Positions 24,055 through 34,080 are shown, counted from the stretch's first letter. The stretch: 64,000 nt of DNA from UBA1845 sp002338715 (GCA_035344155.1 DAORAL010000006.1:93195-157194); one strand, 5' to 3'. The notes: generated from the letters alone by a model not told the origin. Translations and numbers: made by a program.

Positions 24055-27000
24055 ATGCTCACACGCAAGACATTGGCACGATTGGTATTGGCGGTTGGAA
24101 TGGTCGGGGTAACCGCTACCTCTTTCATTCAATCGGCAATGGGACAAACTTCTTATTGTCTCTCAAAATTTGAGGAACAAGAGGACTTCGACTGCGGGGC
24201 CCGAGGGGCGGCGGTTTGCGACCCGTTCACGGGTGTCGGTGCCGAAGTCATTTGGCGCCAGGCTGATTTCTCCGGTTCGACCGACGGAATCATCACTGGA
24301 TCTACCAACACGCTGCCTTCTATTCCGATCAACTACGCGCAGCGCGTTCCCAATACCGGTGACTTTACCGGTATTGCGTCGCCAAGCTACGAGCTGACCA
24401 TTGCGTGGGGCGATCCAACGGATGCCACAACGTCCGGTGCTCGACTCACCACTGCGGGTGCAACCAACCTCGCCAGCCCGTCGATTCACCTCGGCGGTAA
24501 GGTGCGGTTCAAAATGGCGGTCACCGCATTCAAGTTCAATCCGACCACCAACTATTTCGGTGCTCAGGTTCCGGTCGAAGTCGCGGGTAATGCTGCGATC
24601 ATGATGTGCATGGCCGTCCGCGAAACCGGTAACGACGTCGCATTGGGTGATACGGATGCCGGCACGGGCGACCTGGAATACGTTTATCTTCCGGGCTCGG
24701 AAGTGATTCCCGCGCCGACCAACGGCTTCATGGGCGAGTTCCCCCCCGGTGGAAAGCGTTTCGTCGCGAGCAGCGAATTCTGGCCTCCAGATGCCAGTGA
24801 ATTCACGACTGTCGAATTCGACTTCAGCACCATCGATTCAAGCCGCATTCGCGGATTTGCCAATGACAGCGATGGTATCAACACCGCCGGCGACGGCGTC
24901 CTCGATGCCACCTCCAACGGTGACGGCGTGAACCGCGGAACGATCGAGTCGTTGATCTTCACGGCTGACGCAGCCAACTCGGACGGTGAATACTTCTTTA
25001 TCTACATTGACGATGTGGAGCTCGAGTCGCCGGTCGATGACTCGACCATCGCAGCGCCCCGCGTTTTGGGTCCGATCTTCTCGACCGACACGACGGTTCA
25101 AGTGGCTTCGAAGTTCAACCTTTGCGACATGTCAGACGTTGACGACGTCGAACTGTACATCAATGGCGTCTTGGCTGTTGGCGGCGTTGACGTGACTGCC
25201 AACCCGGTGACCCCGATCAACGGCGTTGCAACGTTTACGGGCCTGTCGCTTATTGCAGGCGATGTCATCACCGCAACCCAGACCGATACGCAGGGTTCAG
25301 GCGATGTCACCAGCCCGCTTTCAAAACCGGTTGAAGTGTTTGGCCCGGGCGTCATCCTCGCCGACAACTTCGACAACTACGCCGACCAGTCCGAACTCAA
25401 TGAGTTCTGGAGCGATTCAATCAGTTCACCGTCTCCGGCAGACGCCAAGTTGCTGCTGACCGCAGGCGGTGGTGCAAGCTGCCCGAACTATCTCCGTGAA
25501 AACAACCCGGCAGGTGCGAATGCGGCGCGTCTCTATCGCTCGATCGGATCGGCCAACGGTACCGACGACGATCCTCTGTTCGTCACCTGGAACTTCAAGT
25601 TTACGGACAGTGCGACTCTGAATTCACGAACGCGTTTTGAGTTGGCCCGCTTCGACAGTGGCACATTCTCGACTGGTGCCCGTGGTGAAGGAACGGCTGG
25701 CATCACGATGTTCAACCAGATCGCCGGCGGTCTGCTCACCGACTACAACCTGACGCTGCGTGTTTCAGGCAACGCAGAGGTTTCGGGCGACTTGACGTCG
25801 AACGGTTGGGTCAATGATGGCGGTTCAGGATTCCACCGGCATCCGAGTGGGGTTGCCCGTGTCGTTGACACATGGCACAAGATGCAGATCGAAGTTAAGT
25901 CCGAGGTCATCAATTACTACATCGACGGCGTGAACGTGAACCCGGCGCCCTATGAAAACGGTGTGCCGCGTCCGAGCTTGAATCCTTACACGCACATAAT
26001 CATTGGTGAAGGATTCAGCAACAACGATCCATCGATGTGGTTCGACAACGTGTCGGTCACGATCGGTTCGAACGGTCTGACGCATCCATTTGACGCACCG
26101 CTTCCGGATCCGCCGACCGTTCAAGCACCGTTGTTCCCGGGCGACACCGTCGTCACGCTGACGGACGTCAGCACCAACGCAACGGAAGTCCGTATTATTC
26201 GTGACGGAACAACCACGATCGCAACGGTTTCAACAACCGGATTCGAATCGACCACGCTGGACGTCACTGTTCCGACGCTGGCGTTTGAAGACGTGATCAC
26301 GGCTGAGCAGACGATTGGCGGCGAGTCAAGCTGCGAGTCGGCGCCCGTGACCGCGCTGATCCCGACCGTTGTCATTCTCGACACCGTGTTGAAACCTGGT
26401 GACACGACGGTCAACGTCGGGAGCGTTGAAGAAAACGTCGCAGACGAGATTCGCGTGTACGCCAATGGCACCACGCTGATCGGTACGTTCGCAAGTCCGA
26501 CCACTGATGCAGTGGCTGTTACGGTCACCCCGATGGTCGACGGCGACCTGATCACCGCCACGCAGGTGATCGGTGGTCTCGAAAGCGAACCTTCACCGTC
26601 ACAAATCGTCCGGTTCCGTCCACCGCTCAGCTTGACGGTTTCGGTTGCAATTGACGAAGACGGTAACTTTGGTTCGACGCCTGCCGACTTCGAGTACGTC
26701 GGTGTCGCGCAATTGGCTGGCGGCGCTCCGGTTGGAAAGGCCCTTGAGCCGATGACCGGTGTCTGGCAGCGATTTGAATTCTCGCTGACCGGTGGCGATC
26801 CTGTCACTGCATTCCTCGACTCGGTCGGTACGCCCAACCAGCTCGACGCTGGCGGTGGTCTCTACAACATCGACTCGATCTTCTTCAGCATTAACAGCAA
26901 CGGCCCCGTCAGTGCTGGTCCGTACACGATCTATCTGGATCACATCTTCTACGTCGATTCGGGTGGTCAGGAAGTGCTGATCTCCGATGCTGAATCACAG

Positions 27001-28845
27001 AACCCGTTCGCGTTGTTCCGTGGTCAGAGCACCGGATGTCCTCCGGGAACGGCTGGATGCGGCACGACCGGTGTTTATGGTACGAGCGCCATTTCGGGCG
27101 TCACCAGTATCGACGGATCGAGCGCCATCAAGGTTGATTGGGAATGGCCAAACGAAGATCCTGGCAACAGGACTGCCGTTTACCGTCCAACCACCAATTT
27201 CGATGACGATGCGTTGGCTGTTGGTTTCTACGTGCTGTTCAATGACTTTACCACCAACGCCGTCGCTGCTCCGACACTCATGGAGCCGAACATCGGTAAT
27301 GTGCCGTTCATCCGCGTCGACGATGTGGATCCGTCGGCAACCTTGGTTGAACTCTATCGCAATGGTGCCCTGCTCGACTCAGCCGTTCCGGGCGGAACCT
27401 CCGTTGACATTAACGTTGGCGTCACCAGCGAATTGCTCGATCAATATGCCGCGCGGCAGACGACGCCTGACGGTACGAGTGAAATCGGATTCCCACGTGG
27501 TATTACCGAACCGCCGGCACCGACGGTATTCACGCCGGTTGTCGAAGGTGACACAAACATTCAGATCGATGACGTGCTGGTGGTCGCAAATGCAGACACC
27601 ACGCAAGTTCAGGTGTTCGATCAGGGTGGCGTCATCGGTACGGTCAACAGCACCGGATTCGAGAGCACAACTGTTGACGTTGGTGTGCCAAGCGTGAACA
27701 CCGGAGACCTGATCCAGGTAACCCAAACTGTTAATGGTTTGGTGAGTCCGAAGTCGGATATCGCCATCGTTGAAGGAACGCAAACGGCTTGCGGCATCGC
27801 GTTCTCCGACAACTTCGACACCGATACGTCGGCCAACTGGAACATCAACGTTTCGTCAGAAGATACCGATGCAACGTTTGCCTTTGACTACAGCGCGGTT
27901 CCGGTCCCGCCGTCACCGAATGGTGGTGGTTCGACGCTGGGTCTCCGTTTGGCTGCAAACATCGATACGCCGGCCAGTGTCGAAGCCATCACGCTCTCAC
28001 CGAAGAATCAGAACTTCGGTGGCGACTACGTCATGCGGTTCGACATGTGGATCAACGCACCAGGCCCGTTCCCGGCTGGTGGCTCCGGTTCGACCGAATA
28101 TGTCACTGCCGGTGTTGGTTATGACAACGTCTCAGTGAACGGAATTCTCCCGAGTGGTGGATCTGGTGGTTGGTTCTCGGTCAGCGGTGAAGGCGGGTCG
28201 ACGTTCGACTTCTACGCAGTCAAGAACGCGGTTCCTCAGTCCGGAGCTGGCGTTTACGCGGCTGGTTCGCAGAACAGCTCGGCTCTGTACTACAGCGTCT
28301 TTGGCGGATTCGACATTGCCCCGATCGGTCAGACGGACCCGCCGCAAAGTGGTACGCTCGTCAGCGGCGCCATGGGATTTGCATGGCACGAGGTGACGAT
28401 CTATCGCCAAGGCACGATCGTTCGCTGGTACATCGATGGCCTGCTGATCGCGACGCTCGACTCAACCGTCGGCGACGCGTTCCCGTTGGCTGGTAATATC
28501 AGCATCGGTTACAACGACCGCTTCACTTCGTTGTCGGCATTCCCCGAATTCACGTTCGGTCTGATCGACAACCTCGTGGTTGAAGGCTTCGGTGGTGGCG
28601 ACTGCAATGCCAACCTCGTCGGCGACGACTGCGAGTCCCTTGGCAGCTTCGACTGGGATGCTGACGGCAACGTCGATGATGGCGACGTCGCAGGCCTGGC
28701 TGACTGTCTCGCCGGACCGGGTACTTCACCGGCTCCGAGCGTTGCGGGATGCGAAGCAGCATGTCTGGCCGTGTTTGACAGCGACGCCGACAATGACGTT
28801 GACCTTGTCGACTTCGCGGAGTTCCAGGACACGGTTACGCCATAA
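24055..28845 (+). CDS. giant secreted multi-domain protein (Ig-like repeats, jelly-roll domains, dockerin-like tag)
   Basis: 1596 residues with a signal peptide (about 1-30). It alternates carbohydrate-binding-like/LamG-like domains (about 32-330, 435-680, 860-1080, 1244-1510) with Ig-like repeats of 80-90 residues (about 333-430, 685-770, 772-855, 1085-1165, 1165-1243). The Ig repeats share STTGFESTTLDVTVP near 727 and NSTGFESTTVDVGVP near 1199, a recent internal duplication. The last large domain (FSDNFDTDTSANWNINV...YIDGLLIATLDST...LIDNLVVEG) is homologous to the body of the two PEP-CTERM proteins at 18.9-21.2 kb. The C-terminus is the two-loop tag: FDWDADGNVDDGDV, CLAGP, C...C, FDSDADNDVDLVDF. 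AGGAG lies 8 nt before the ATG, and a terminator follows. It is probably a large surface or matrix protein. Confidence 0.9.
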   Translation: MLTRKTLARLVLAVGMVGVTATSFIQSAMGQTSYCLSKFEEQEDFDCGARGAAVCDPFTGVGAEVIWRQADFSGSTDGIITGSTNTLPSIPINYAQRVPNTGDFTGIASPSYELTIAWGDPTDATTSGARLTTAGATNLASPSIHLGGKVRFKMAVTAFKFNPTTNYFGAQVPVEVAGNAAIMMCMAVRETGNDVALGDTDAGTGDLEYVYLPGSEVIPAPTNGFMGEFPPGGKRFVASSEFWPPDASEFTTVEFDFSTIDSSRIRGFANDSDGINTAGDGVLDATSNGDGVNRGTIESLIFTADAANSDGEYFFIYIDDVELESPVDDSTIAAPRVLGPIFSTDTTVQVASKFNLCDMSDVDDVELYINGVLAVGGVDVTANPVTPINGVATFTGLSLIAGDVITATQTDTQGSGDVTSPLSKPVEVFGPGVILADNFDNYADQSELNEFWSDSISSPSPADAKLLLTAGGGASCPNYLRENNPAGANAARLYRSIGSANGTDDDPLFVTWNFKFTDSATLNSRTRFELARFDSGTFSTGARGEGTAGITMFNQIAGGLLTDYNLTLRVSGNAEVSGDLTSNGWVNDGGSGFHRHPSGVARVVDTWHKMQIEVKSEVINYYIDGVNVNPAPYENGVPRPSLNPYTHIIIGEGFSNNDPSMWFDNVSVTIGSNGLTHPFDAPLPDPPTVQAPLFPGDTVVTLTDVSTNATEVRIIRDGTTTIATVSTTGFESTTLDVTVPTLAFEDVITAEQTIGGESSCESAPVTALIPTVVILDTVLKPGDTTVNVGSVEENVADEIRVYANGTTLIGTFASPTTDAVAVTVTPMVDGDLITATQVIGGLESEPSPSQIVRFRPPLSLTVSVAIDEDGNFGSTPADFEYVGVAQLAGGAPVGKALEPMTGVWQRFEFSLTGGDPVTAFLDSVGTPNQLDAGGGLYNIDSIFFSINSNGPVSAGPYTIYLDHIFYVDSGGQEVLISDAESQNPFALFRGQSTGCPPGTAGCGTTGVYGTSAISGVTSIDGSSAIKVDWEWPNEDPGNRTAVYRPTTNFDDDALAVGFYVLFNDFTTNAVAAPTLMEPNIGNVPFIRVDDVDPSATLVELYRNGALLDSAVPGGTSVDINVGVTSELLDQYAARQTTPDGTSEIGFPRGITEPPAPTVFTPVVEGDTNIQIDDVLVVANADTTQVQVFDQGGVIGTVNSTGFESTTVDVGVPSVNTGDLIQVTQTVNGLVSPKSDIAIVEGTQTACGIAFSDNFDTDTSANWNINVSSEDTDATFAFDYSAVPVPPSPNGGGSTLGLRLAANIDTPASVEAITLSPKNQNFGGDYVMRFDMWINAPGPFPAGGSGSTEYVTAGVGYDNVSVNGILPSGGSGGWFSVSGEGGSTFDFYAVKNAVPQSGAGVYAAGSQNSSALYYSVFGGFDIAPIGQTDPPQSGTLVSGAMGFAWHEVTIYRQGTIVRWYIDGLLIATLDSTVGDAFPLAGNISIGYNDRFTSLSAFPEFTFGLIDNLVVEGFGGGDCNANLVGDDCESLGSFDWDADGNVDDGDVAGLADCLAGPGTSPAPSVAGCEAACLAVFDSDADNDVDLVDFAEFQDTVTP

Positions 28846-28883
28846 GGAAGGTGTCGGTCCGATGTATTGATTGACCGTTTAAT

Positions 28884-28919
28884 AGCGGGCCATCCGCCAA
28901 GGGTGGCCCGCTTTTTTTC
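28884..28919 (+). terminator. intrinsic terminator of the giant gene
   Basis: 12-bp stem AGCGGGCCATCC/GGGTGGCCCGCT (one G-T wobble) with a 5-nt loop and a run of seven or more T residues, about 40 nt after the stop codon. Confidence 0.94.
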
Positions 28920-29040
28920 ACTTAGAGACCTTTGGACGCTTTCCGGGAAAACGCCCACGGGCTAAAGCTAGAATCAAGTTGCAGCCAATCGATGTGCTGC
29001 TGACAACTCAATTCAACGTCACGGTGGAGAGATGATTTAC

Positions 29041-32031
29041 ATGAGACGTCATGGAAGTGTCAGAGATCTCGTATCGACATTCGTAGCCAATACGCGAATT
29101 ACACCATCGCGGGTTTTCGCGATTGCCTCCCTGCTGCTCTGCGCATCGACGACGCGCGGGCAGTCCGGTTCGCCCGACCGCCCCGAGGGATTGGTCGATG
29201 GGCAGGCCAATCTGGTTCGCTCGCTCAACGCGCATTTGAAGAACCTCGACGACAGCGGGAGCTTTTCCTTCTTGTCCGACGCGCGCGTCGATCAATCAGA
29301 ATGGGTTGGCAACGTGTGTCATCTGATGTTGACGATTCCGTCATTTTCCGGCGACGCGCCAGAGATTGAAGACGTCCAGGAGTTCAGCGAATCGCTTACC
29401 CGAACCATCCGAAGCGATCTCGACTTTGGCGGCGTCATCGTTCGCGTGCGCACCGATGCATCCGATGAATATCGCCTGCTCGAAGACTTCGTCCCAGTTG
29501 TCGGACCAGGCACCTATCCCCCACTGCGCGAAGACGCGGTGATTCGACCGGGCGACAATGCGGCCACCCCCGAACAATTGCGGACGCTTGGTGGGCCAGC
29601 CGCCAATGCAGGGAATCAACCGACCGGTGCTCTTTCCGGCGTGGTTGTTTTCACGACTGCCGGACACGGTTGGACCGCCAACGCGGGCTCATGGGGATTG
29701 CAGCGGCCCTTGTTGCTGGACATGGTCGAAGACTACGGAAACCTGGACCAATTGAACTACTTCGTGCATTACTTGTTTAACGCCGGAGCGACCGTCGTTC
29801 CGTTTCGACCGGTTGGTTATCAATACGAAGAGGTTGTGCTCGATCAGGACGATCCGGGCGTCACGTACACCGGATCGTGGATCAACAGTGGATCAAGCCC
29901 CTACTATGAAAATGGTGTGACAAACAGTGGCATCAACTATCGCTTCGCCAATGCAAACGTCACCGAAACCGCGACCGCCCGTTACACGCCCAATCTACCG
30001 ACGTCCGACTATTACCCCGTATACACCTGGGTTTTGGATTCAAGCAACCGCACACCGCAACTCTACCGAATCAAGCACAGCGGTGGCATTACCCAAGTAA
30101 CCATCGATCACCGCGTCATCGGCCGCGGATGGGTTTACCTGGGTGCGTATTTCTTTGAAGCGGGCACGGACGGCTACGTTGAAATCAGCAATCAATCGAC
30201 AGCCGGTGGATCGGTCATCGCCGACGCGATTCGATTTGGCAATGGAATTGGCGACATCGTCGGCGCCGGTCCCGGAACCATCAGCGGTTACCCACGCGAC
30301 GAAGAAGCGCAGCGATATTGGGCGGAAAGTGAAGCCGGGATCAACGCGGTCGGTCTGCCGTCTTCAATTTATGACTGCTGCAGCACCGACAACAGCGACA
30401 ACATTTCAGCGGCTGCCCGTTGGGCGCGGGAAATGAACAACACGTCCATCAACAGCGATCGCTGGCGACGCATTTACCTTGAATTCCACAGCAACGCCTC
30501 AAGCGGTGGAGCCAGGGGTACAGTCGCGTTGGTCACCGGTAACAACACCACCAATCAGGAACAACTCGCCACGATTCTGGGTGACGAAGTCGAGCAGGAC
30601 ATGCTGATCCTCGACTCTGATTTTGAATTCACATGGGCCGCCCGCAGCAACCCGGCCAACGGCTCTTTCGGCGCCATCAGCACGACGGCGAACAGCAACG
30701 AATTTGACGCCACAATTCTCGAAGTCGCATTTCACGATAACGCAACCGATGCGGCGCTGCTGCTTGATCCGAAGGTGCGTGATGGACTGGCCCGTTCGAG
30801 TCTTCACGGACTGATCAAGTTCCTGAATGTACAACCGGGCAGCACCGTTCCGCTCGCGTTTCTGCCAACGCAACCGCGCAATCCGCAGGCGATTCACGAC
30901 GGCAACGGCGGCATCACCCTGTCGTGGGATACGCCGCTGATCGGTGAAGCCCACGGTGACGCCCCCACCGGTTATCGCGTGTATCGTTCGACCAATGGTT
31001 ACGGTTTCGATTCGGGAACGGATGTCGGGCTGACCAACTCGGTCACGCTCAACGACGTTCCCCCGTACACCACGACGTATTTCAGAATCGCGGCCTACAA
31101 CGCAGGCGGTGAATCGTTGCCATCGATCACGATCGGTGCACGGGCGCGTTTGAATGGACCTGCAAAGTACCTCATCGTGAACGGGTTTGACCGCGTATCA
31201 CGATCGCAGGACCCGCGAGATGTTCTGAGCGGAGTCGGTACGCAGCGTCGCCCGATTCTTCGCTACGTCAATTCATTTGACTACGTCGTCCAGCATGGCG
31301 ATGCGTTGGCCAATGCCGGCGTGGATTTCGACTCGTGCCAGAATGAAAACATCATCAGCGGTGCAGTGGACCTTAACGACTATCAGGCTGTCCTCTGGAT
31401 TTGCGGTGAGGAATCGTCGGCAGACTCCACCTTCAACGCCACCGAGCAGGCCCTTATGACGACGTACCTCAATGGTGGCGGCAAGCTTTTCGTCAGCGGT
31501 GCCGAAATCGCGTGGGATCTCGACAACCTCGGTAACGGTGTATCGTTCTACAACAATTTACTTAAAGCCGACTATGTTGGAGACGACGCTGGCACCTACA
31601 ATGTAGGCGTGATTGGCGGTTCGATTTTCGACGGCATCGGATCATTCGCGTTTGACGATGGTTCGATCTACTACGACGCGGAATTCCCCGATCGACTGGG
31701 GCCGGTCGGCGGAAGCACAGCCGCACTGACTTACGTCGGCGGAACCGGCGGAACAGCGGCGGTGGTTTACGACGGCGTCTCGCAGGTGGTAAACATGGGC
31801 TTCCCGTTCGAGACAATCACGACGGAATCGAGTCGCTTTGAAATCATGGGGGCTGTGGTTGATTTCTTTGACGTTGGTCTCGACCTATTCGATCATCAAT
31901 CGTTCGTCGAATGCATGAACGGGCCGGACAACGCGACGCCGCAACCCGATTGCGGGCCGTTCGACTTTGGCGCCGACAGCGATGTTGATCTCGACGACGA
32001 ACAAGTATTCCAGCAGTTGTTCGCAAACTAG
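29041..32031 (+). CDS. secreted amidase-like protein with inserted golvesin domain, FnIII and dockerin-like tag
   Basis: 996 residues from the ATG at 29041 (GGAGAG 9 nt upstream; an ATG three codons earlier overlaps this site). Signal peptide near 12-41. An Amidase_3-like zinc domain appears split: VVVFTTAGHGWTANAG (His near 208) and, about 270 residues later, IYLEFHSNASSGG (His near 481). A golvesin/Xly-type beta domain lies between (about 263-400, with TATARYTPNLPTSDYYPVY and VIADAIRFGNG). A fibronectin type III domain follows (about 600-702, GYRVYRSTNGYGFD), then a class-I-glutamine-amidotransferase-like alpha/beta domain (about 708-937, AVLWICGEESSAD, GGGKLFVSGAE), then the two-loop tag with CMNGP. 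It probably acts in peptidoglycan or polymer turnover outside the cell; activity depends on the split site folding together. Confidence 0.82.
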   Translation: MRRHGSVRDLVSTFVANTRITPSRVFAIASLLLCASTTRGQSGSPDRPEGLVDGQANLVRSLNAHLKNLDDSGSFSFLSDARVDQSEWVGNVCHLMLTIPSFSGDAPEIEDVQEFSESLTRTIRSDLDFGGVIVRVRTDASDEYRLLEDFVPVVGPGTYPPLREDAVIRPGDNAATPEQLRTLGGPAANAGNQPTGALSGVVVFTTAGHGWTANAGSWGLQRPLLLDMVEDYGNLDQLNYFVHYLFNAGATVVPFRPVGYQYEEVVLDQDDPGVTYTGSWINSGSSPYYENGVTNSGINYRFANANVTETATARYTPNLPTSDYYPVYTWVLDSSNRTPQLYRIKHSGGITQVTIDHRVIGRGWVYLGAYFFEAGTDGYVEISNQSTAGGSVIADAIRFGNGIGDIVGAGPGTISGYPRDEEAQRYWAESEAGINAVGLPSSIYDCCSTDNSDNISAAARWAREMNNTSINSDRWRRIYLEFHSNASSGGARGTVALVTGNNTTNQEQLATILGDEVEQDMLILDSDFEFTWAARSNPANGSFGAISTTANSNEFDATILEVAFHDNATDAALLLDPKVRDGLARSSLHGLIKFLNVQPGSTVPLAFLPTQPRNPQAIHDGNGGITLSWDTPLIGEAHGDAPTGYRVYRSTNGYGFDSGTDVGLTNSVTLNDVPPYTTTYFRIAAYNAGGESLPSITIGARARLNGPAKYLIVNGFDRVSRSQDPRDVLSGVGTQRRPILRYVNSFDYVVQHGDALANAGVDFDSCQNENIISGAVDLNDYQAVLWICGEESSADSTFNATEQALMTTYLNGGGKLFVSGAEIAWDLDNLGNGVSFYNNLLKADYVGDDAGTYNVGVIGGSIFDGIGSFAFDDGSIYYDAEFPDRLGPVGGSTAALTYVGGTGGTAAVVYDGVSQVVNMGFPFETITTESSRFEIMGAVVDFFDVGLDLFDHQSFVECMNGPDNATPQPDCGPFDFGADSDVDLDDEQVFQQLFAN

Positions 32032-32114
32032 ATGAAGTCGGCGAGTCGATGAAATTCGCAAGTGAATGCAATTGGCGACGGCAATACCCTTTCGCCGCAA
32101 AAAACAATTAAGTG

Positions 32115-32164
32115 GGCGGGCATGACCCGCCTCAACCAAACACGCTCGTGCGATAAAGCACGAG
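32115..32164 (+). other. two adjacent hairpins in the leader of the FG-GAP gene
   Basis: GGCGGG-CATGA-CCCGCC (32115-32131) and CTCGTGC-GATAAA-GCACGAG (32145-32164) are perfect stems lying between the preceding stop (32031) and the Shine-Dalgarno site (32167-32173). Neither is followed by a T-run. They may stabilise or insulate the mRNA end; no known riboswitch pattern was recognised. Confidence 0.6.
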
Positions 32165-32187
32165 TCAAAGGAGACGGAAACGAAGCC

Positions 32188-33891
32188 ATGCGTAAACTCA
32201 GTACAGCAGTATTGCTTTCAGTGATGGTCATCAGTCCGGTACTGGCGGCGCCGATCGTACGTTCATCGGATGATTCCGGAACGATCTACGAGGGCGCGAT
32301 TTTCGATCGGGATTGGGGTCGCCCGGTGGCGTCTGGCGATCTCGACGGCGACGGCTGGGATGAAATTATCGTCGCGGCGTCGGAGGATTTTGGCGACGTG
32401 ATGAGTTTTGTGTACGTGATGCGCGGCGGTCCCGATGCGGCATCACAAGGGATCGTGCAACTCATGCACGTCGGAGCCGACCTGACCATCAGCGGCGCGG
32501 CGCTCAACGACAACCTCGGTTCGTCAATCGCTTGCGGGGATGTGAATGGCGACGGCGTGGATGACTTGTTGATTTGCGCCTCCGGCGCCGACGCAGGACC
32601 TCGGCAGCGTGCGGGCGTCGCATATCTTCTTTACGGCGGCCCGACTTTCTTCGCGAGCGACACCCGCGACATGGCTCAGACTTCCGACTGGGACGTGAAG
32701 ATCGAAGGCCCGGTCACCGGTGGCGACATGGGCGCGAGTCTCTTCTTTGGCGGCGGCGATTCAGAGGCGGCGGCGATTGGAAAGCTAAACCTCGATTCGT
32801 TTGGCGACATCGTTCTCGGTGTCCACCTCGCCAATGGGGCGGCCAGCGGCGCGGGACGTGTTTATGTCATTCTCGGTGAAGCGTTTGCCTCGGGTACAAC
32901 TTTGTCACTCGCCAACTCCGCCCACTACGACACGCTCGTGCTCGGTAAGGGTTCACTCGACGAATTGGGTGATGTCGTCATGACTGGCGACCTTACAGGC
33001 GATGGGCTTGACGAACTGATCATTCCAAACCGCAACTACAGCCAGGCATCACTGACTGCTGAAGGCGCGGTACTGATCATTCGCGGGCGCGCGGTTTGGC
33101 CAGCATCGATCAATCTTGGAACGACTCCAGCCGACATCACGCTGCTCGGCGTCAACCCGTATGACAACCTCGGCGAAGACGCGGCAATTGGCGACTTCAA
33201 CGGCGATGGCATTCTCGACCTGGCGTCAGCAGCACCGGGCGTCAACCCGGGGACTCCTGACGTCAACATCAATGACGGTGCCATCTACGGCCTCTACGGC
33301 GCAAATGCGTTGCAAATCGGAACGATCACCGTGGATTACGCCAGCGCCACCCCGAACTTCTTGATTCGTGGCGAATCCAATGAAAGCATGGGCGCCCAGA
33401 TCACTGCCGGCGACTTCAATGGCGATGGTTACGACGACATTGCGGCTGGTCAGCGTTTCGGTGGACCGCAGATCAACGGCACGATCGACATCGTCTTTGG
33501 CCGCAACTTTACATCGGGTCAGACGTTTGACGTCAACGTAAACACCGACGTGCGAATCGTCGGAAACGCGTCTGATCGGATCGGATTCTCGATGGGCGTC
33601 GCCGACGTTGACAGCAACGGCGCCGACGAACTCGTTTTTGGTACGCCGTTTAACAACGGATCGTTTCCCAACATCGCCGGAACCGCCTATGTTTTCTCGA
33701 TTATCGATGGTGACTTTGACGCCAACGGTATCGTCGATCTGCAGGACTTCGCGGTTTATCAGCAGTGTGCGTCTTCACCGGCCATCGCGACACCGCCCGC
33801 CGACGCGTGCTACGTCTTCGACTTCCTCGTCGATCAAAACATCGACGCCGGCGACATCGAAGGATTTAATGAGCAACTTGATGGGCCGTAG
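32188..33891 (+). CDS. secreted FG-GAP (integrin-alpha-like) repeat protein with dockerin-like tag
   Basis: 567 residues. Signal peptide MRKLSTAVLLSVMVISPVLA, then about seven FG-GAP repeats, each with a calcium loop: GDLDGDGWDEIIVAA, GDVNGDGVDDLLICAS, GDLTGDGLDELIIP, GDFNGDGILDLASAA, GDFNGDGYDDIAAG, ADVDSNGADELVFGTP. Together these predict a seven-bladed beta-propeller. The C-terminal two-loop tag is DGDFDANGIVDLQDF, a C...C pair, then FDFLVDQNIDAGDI; the usual GP after the first Cys is degenerate here (CASSP). The frame is open 42 codons further upstream, but the signal peptide and the AAAGGAG site place the start at 32188. Likely an extracellular or surface adhesion or scaffold protein; no enzyme motif. 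Confidence 0.88.
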   Translation: MRKLSTAVLLSVMVISPVLAAPIVRSSDDSGTIYEGAIFDRDWGRPVASGDLDGDGWDEIIVAASEDFGDVMSFVYVMRGGPDAASQGIVQLMHVGADLTISGAALNDNLGSSIACGDVNGDGVDDLLICASGADAGPRQRAGVAYLLYGGPTFFASDTRDMAQTSDWDVKIEGPVTGGDMGASLFFGGGDSEAAAIGKLNLDSFGDIVLGVHLANGAASGAGRVYVILGEAFASGTTLSLANSAHYDTLVLGKGSLDELGDVVMTGDLTGDGLDELIIPNRNYSQASLTAEGAVLIIRGRAVWPASINLGTTPADITLLGVNPYDNLGEDAAIGDFNGDGILDLASAAPGVNPGTPDVNINDGAIYGLYGANALQIGTITVDYASATPNFLIRGESNESMGAQITAGDFNGDGYDDIAAGQRFGGPQINGTIDIVFGRNFTSGQTFDVNVNTDVRIVGNASDRIGFSMGVADVDSNGADELVFGTPFNNGSFPNIAGTAYVFSIIDGDFDANGIVDLQDFAVYQQCASSPAIATPPADACYVFDFLVDQNIDAGDIEGFNEQLDGP

Positions 33892-33920
33892 AGTGCCATG
33901 AATTGACTCAGCCGTCTATT

Positions 33921-33971
33921 CGGGGCGCGGGAGCACTGGCAGCGAGACTGTCGGTGCTCCTGATCGCCCCG
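33921..33971 (+). terminator. hairpin after the FG-GAP gene, possible terminator
   Basis: Two stacked stems, CGGGGCG/CGCCCCG (outer) and GGAGCAC/GTGCTCC (inner), with small internal asymmetry. It lies 30 nt after the stop. The run after it is CTTTG only, so termination is possible but not assured. Confidence 0.5.
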
Positions 33972-34080
33972 CTTTGTCATCAATCCTCAATTGCGTACCC
34001 CGACAATCCTCAATCACACACTGCGGATTTGTCATGCGAATTGACTCGCACTGATTTCAATTCACACTAGAATTCCCTCC

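Noticed and set aside
26121..26837. Minus-strand frame inside the giant gene
   Set aside because: Antisense to a repeat-rich secreted protein; Thr/Ser/Val-rich translation mirrors the codon pattern of the real gene.
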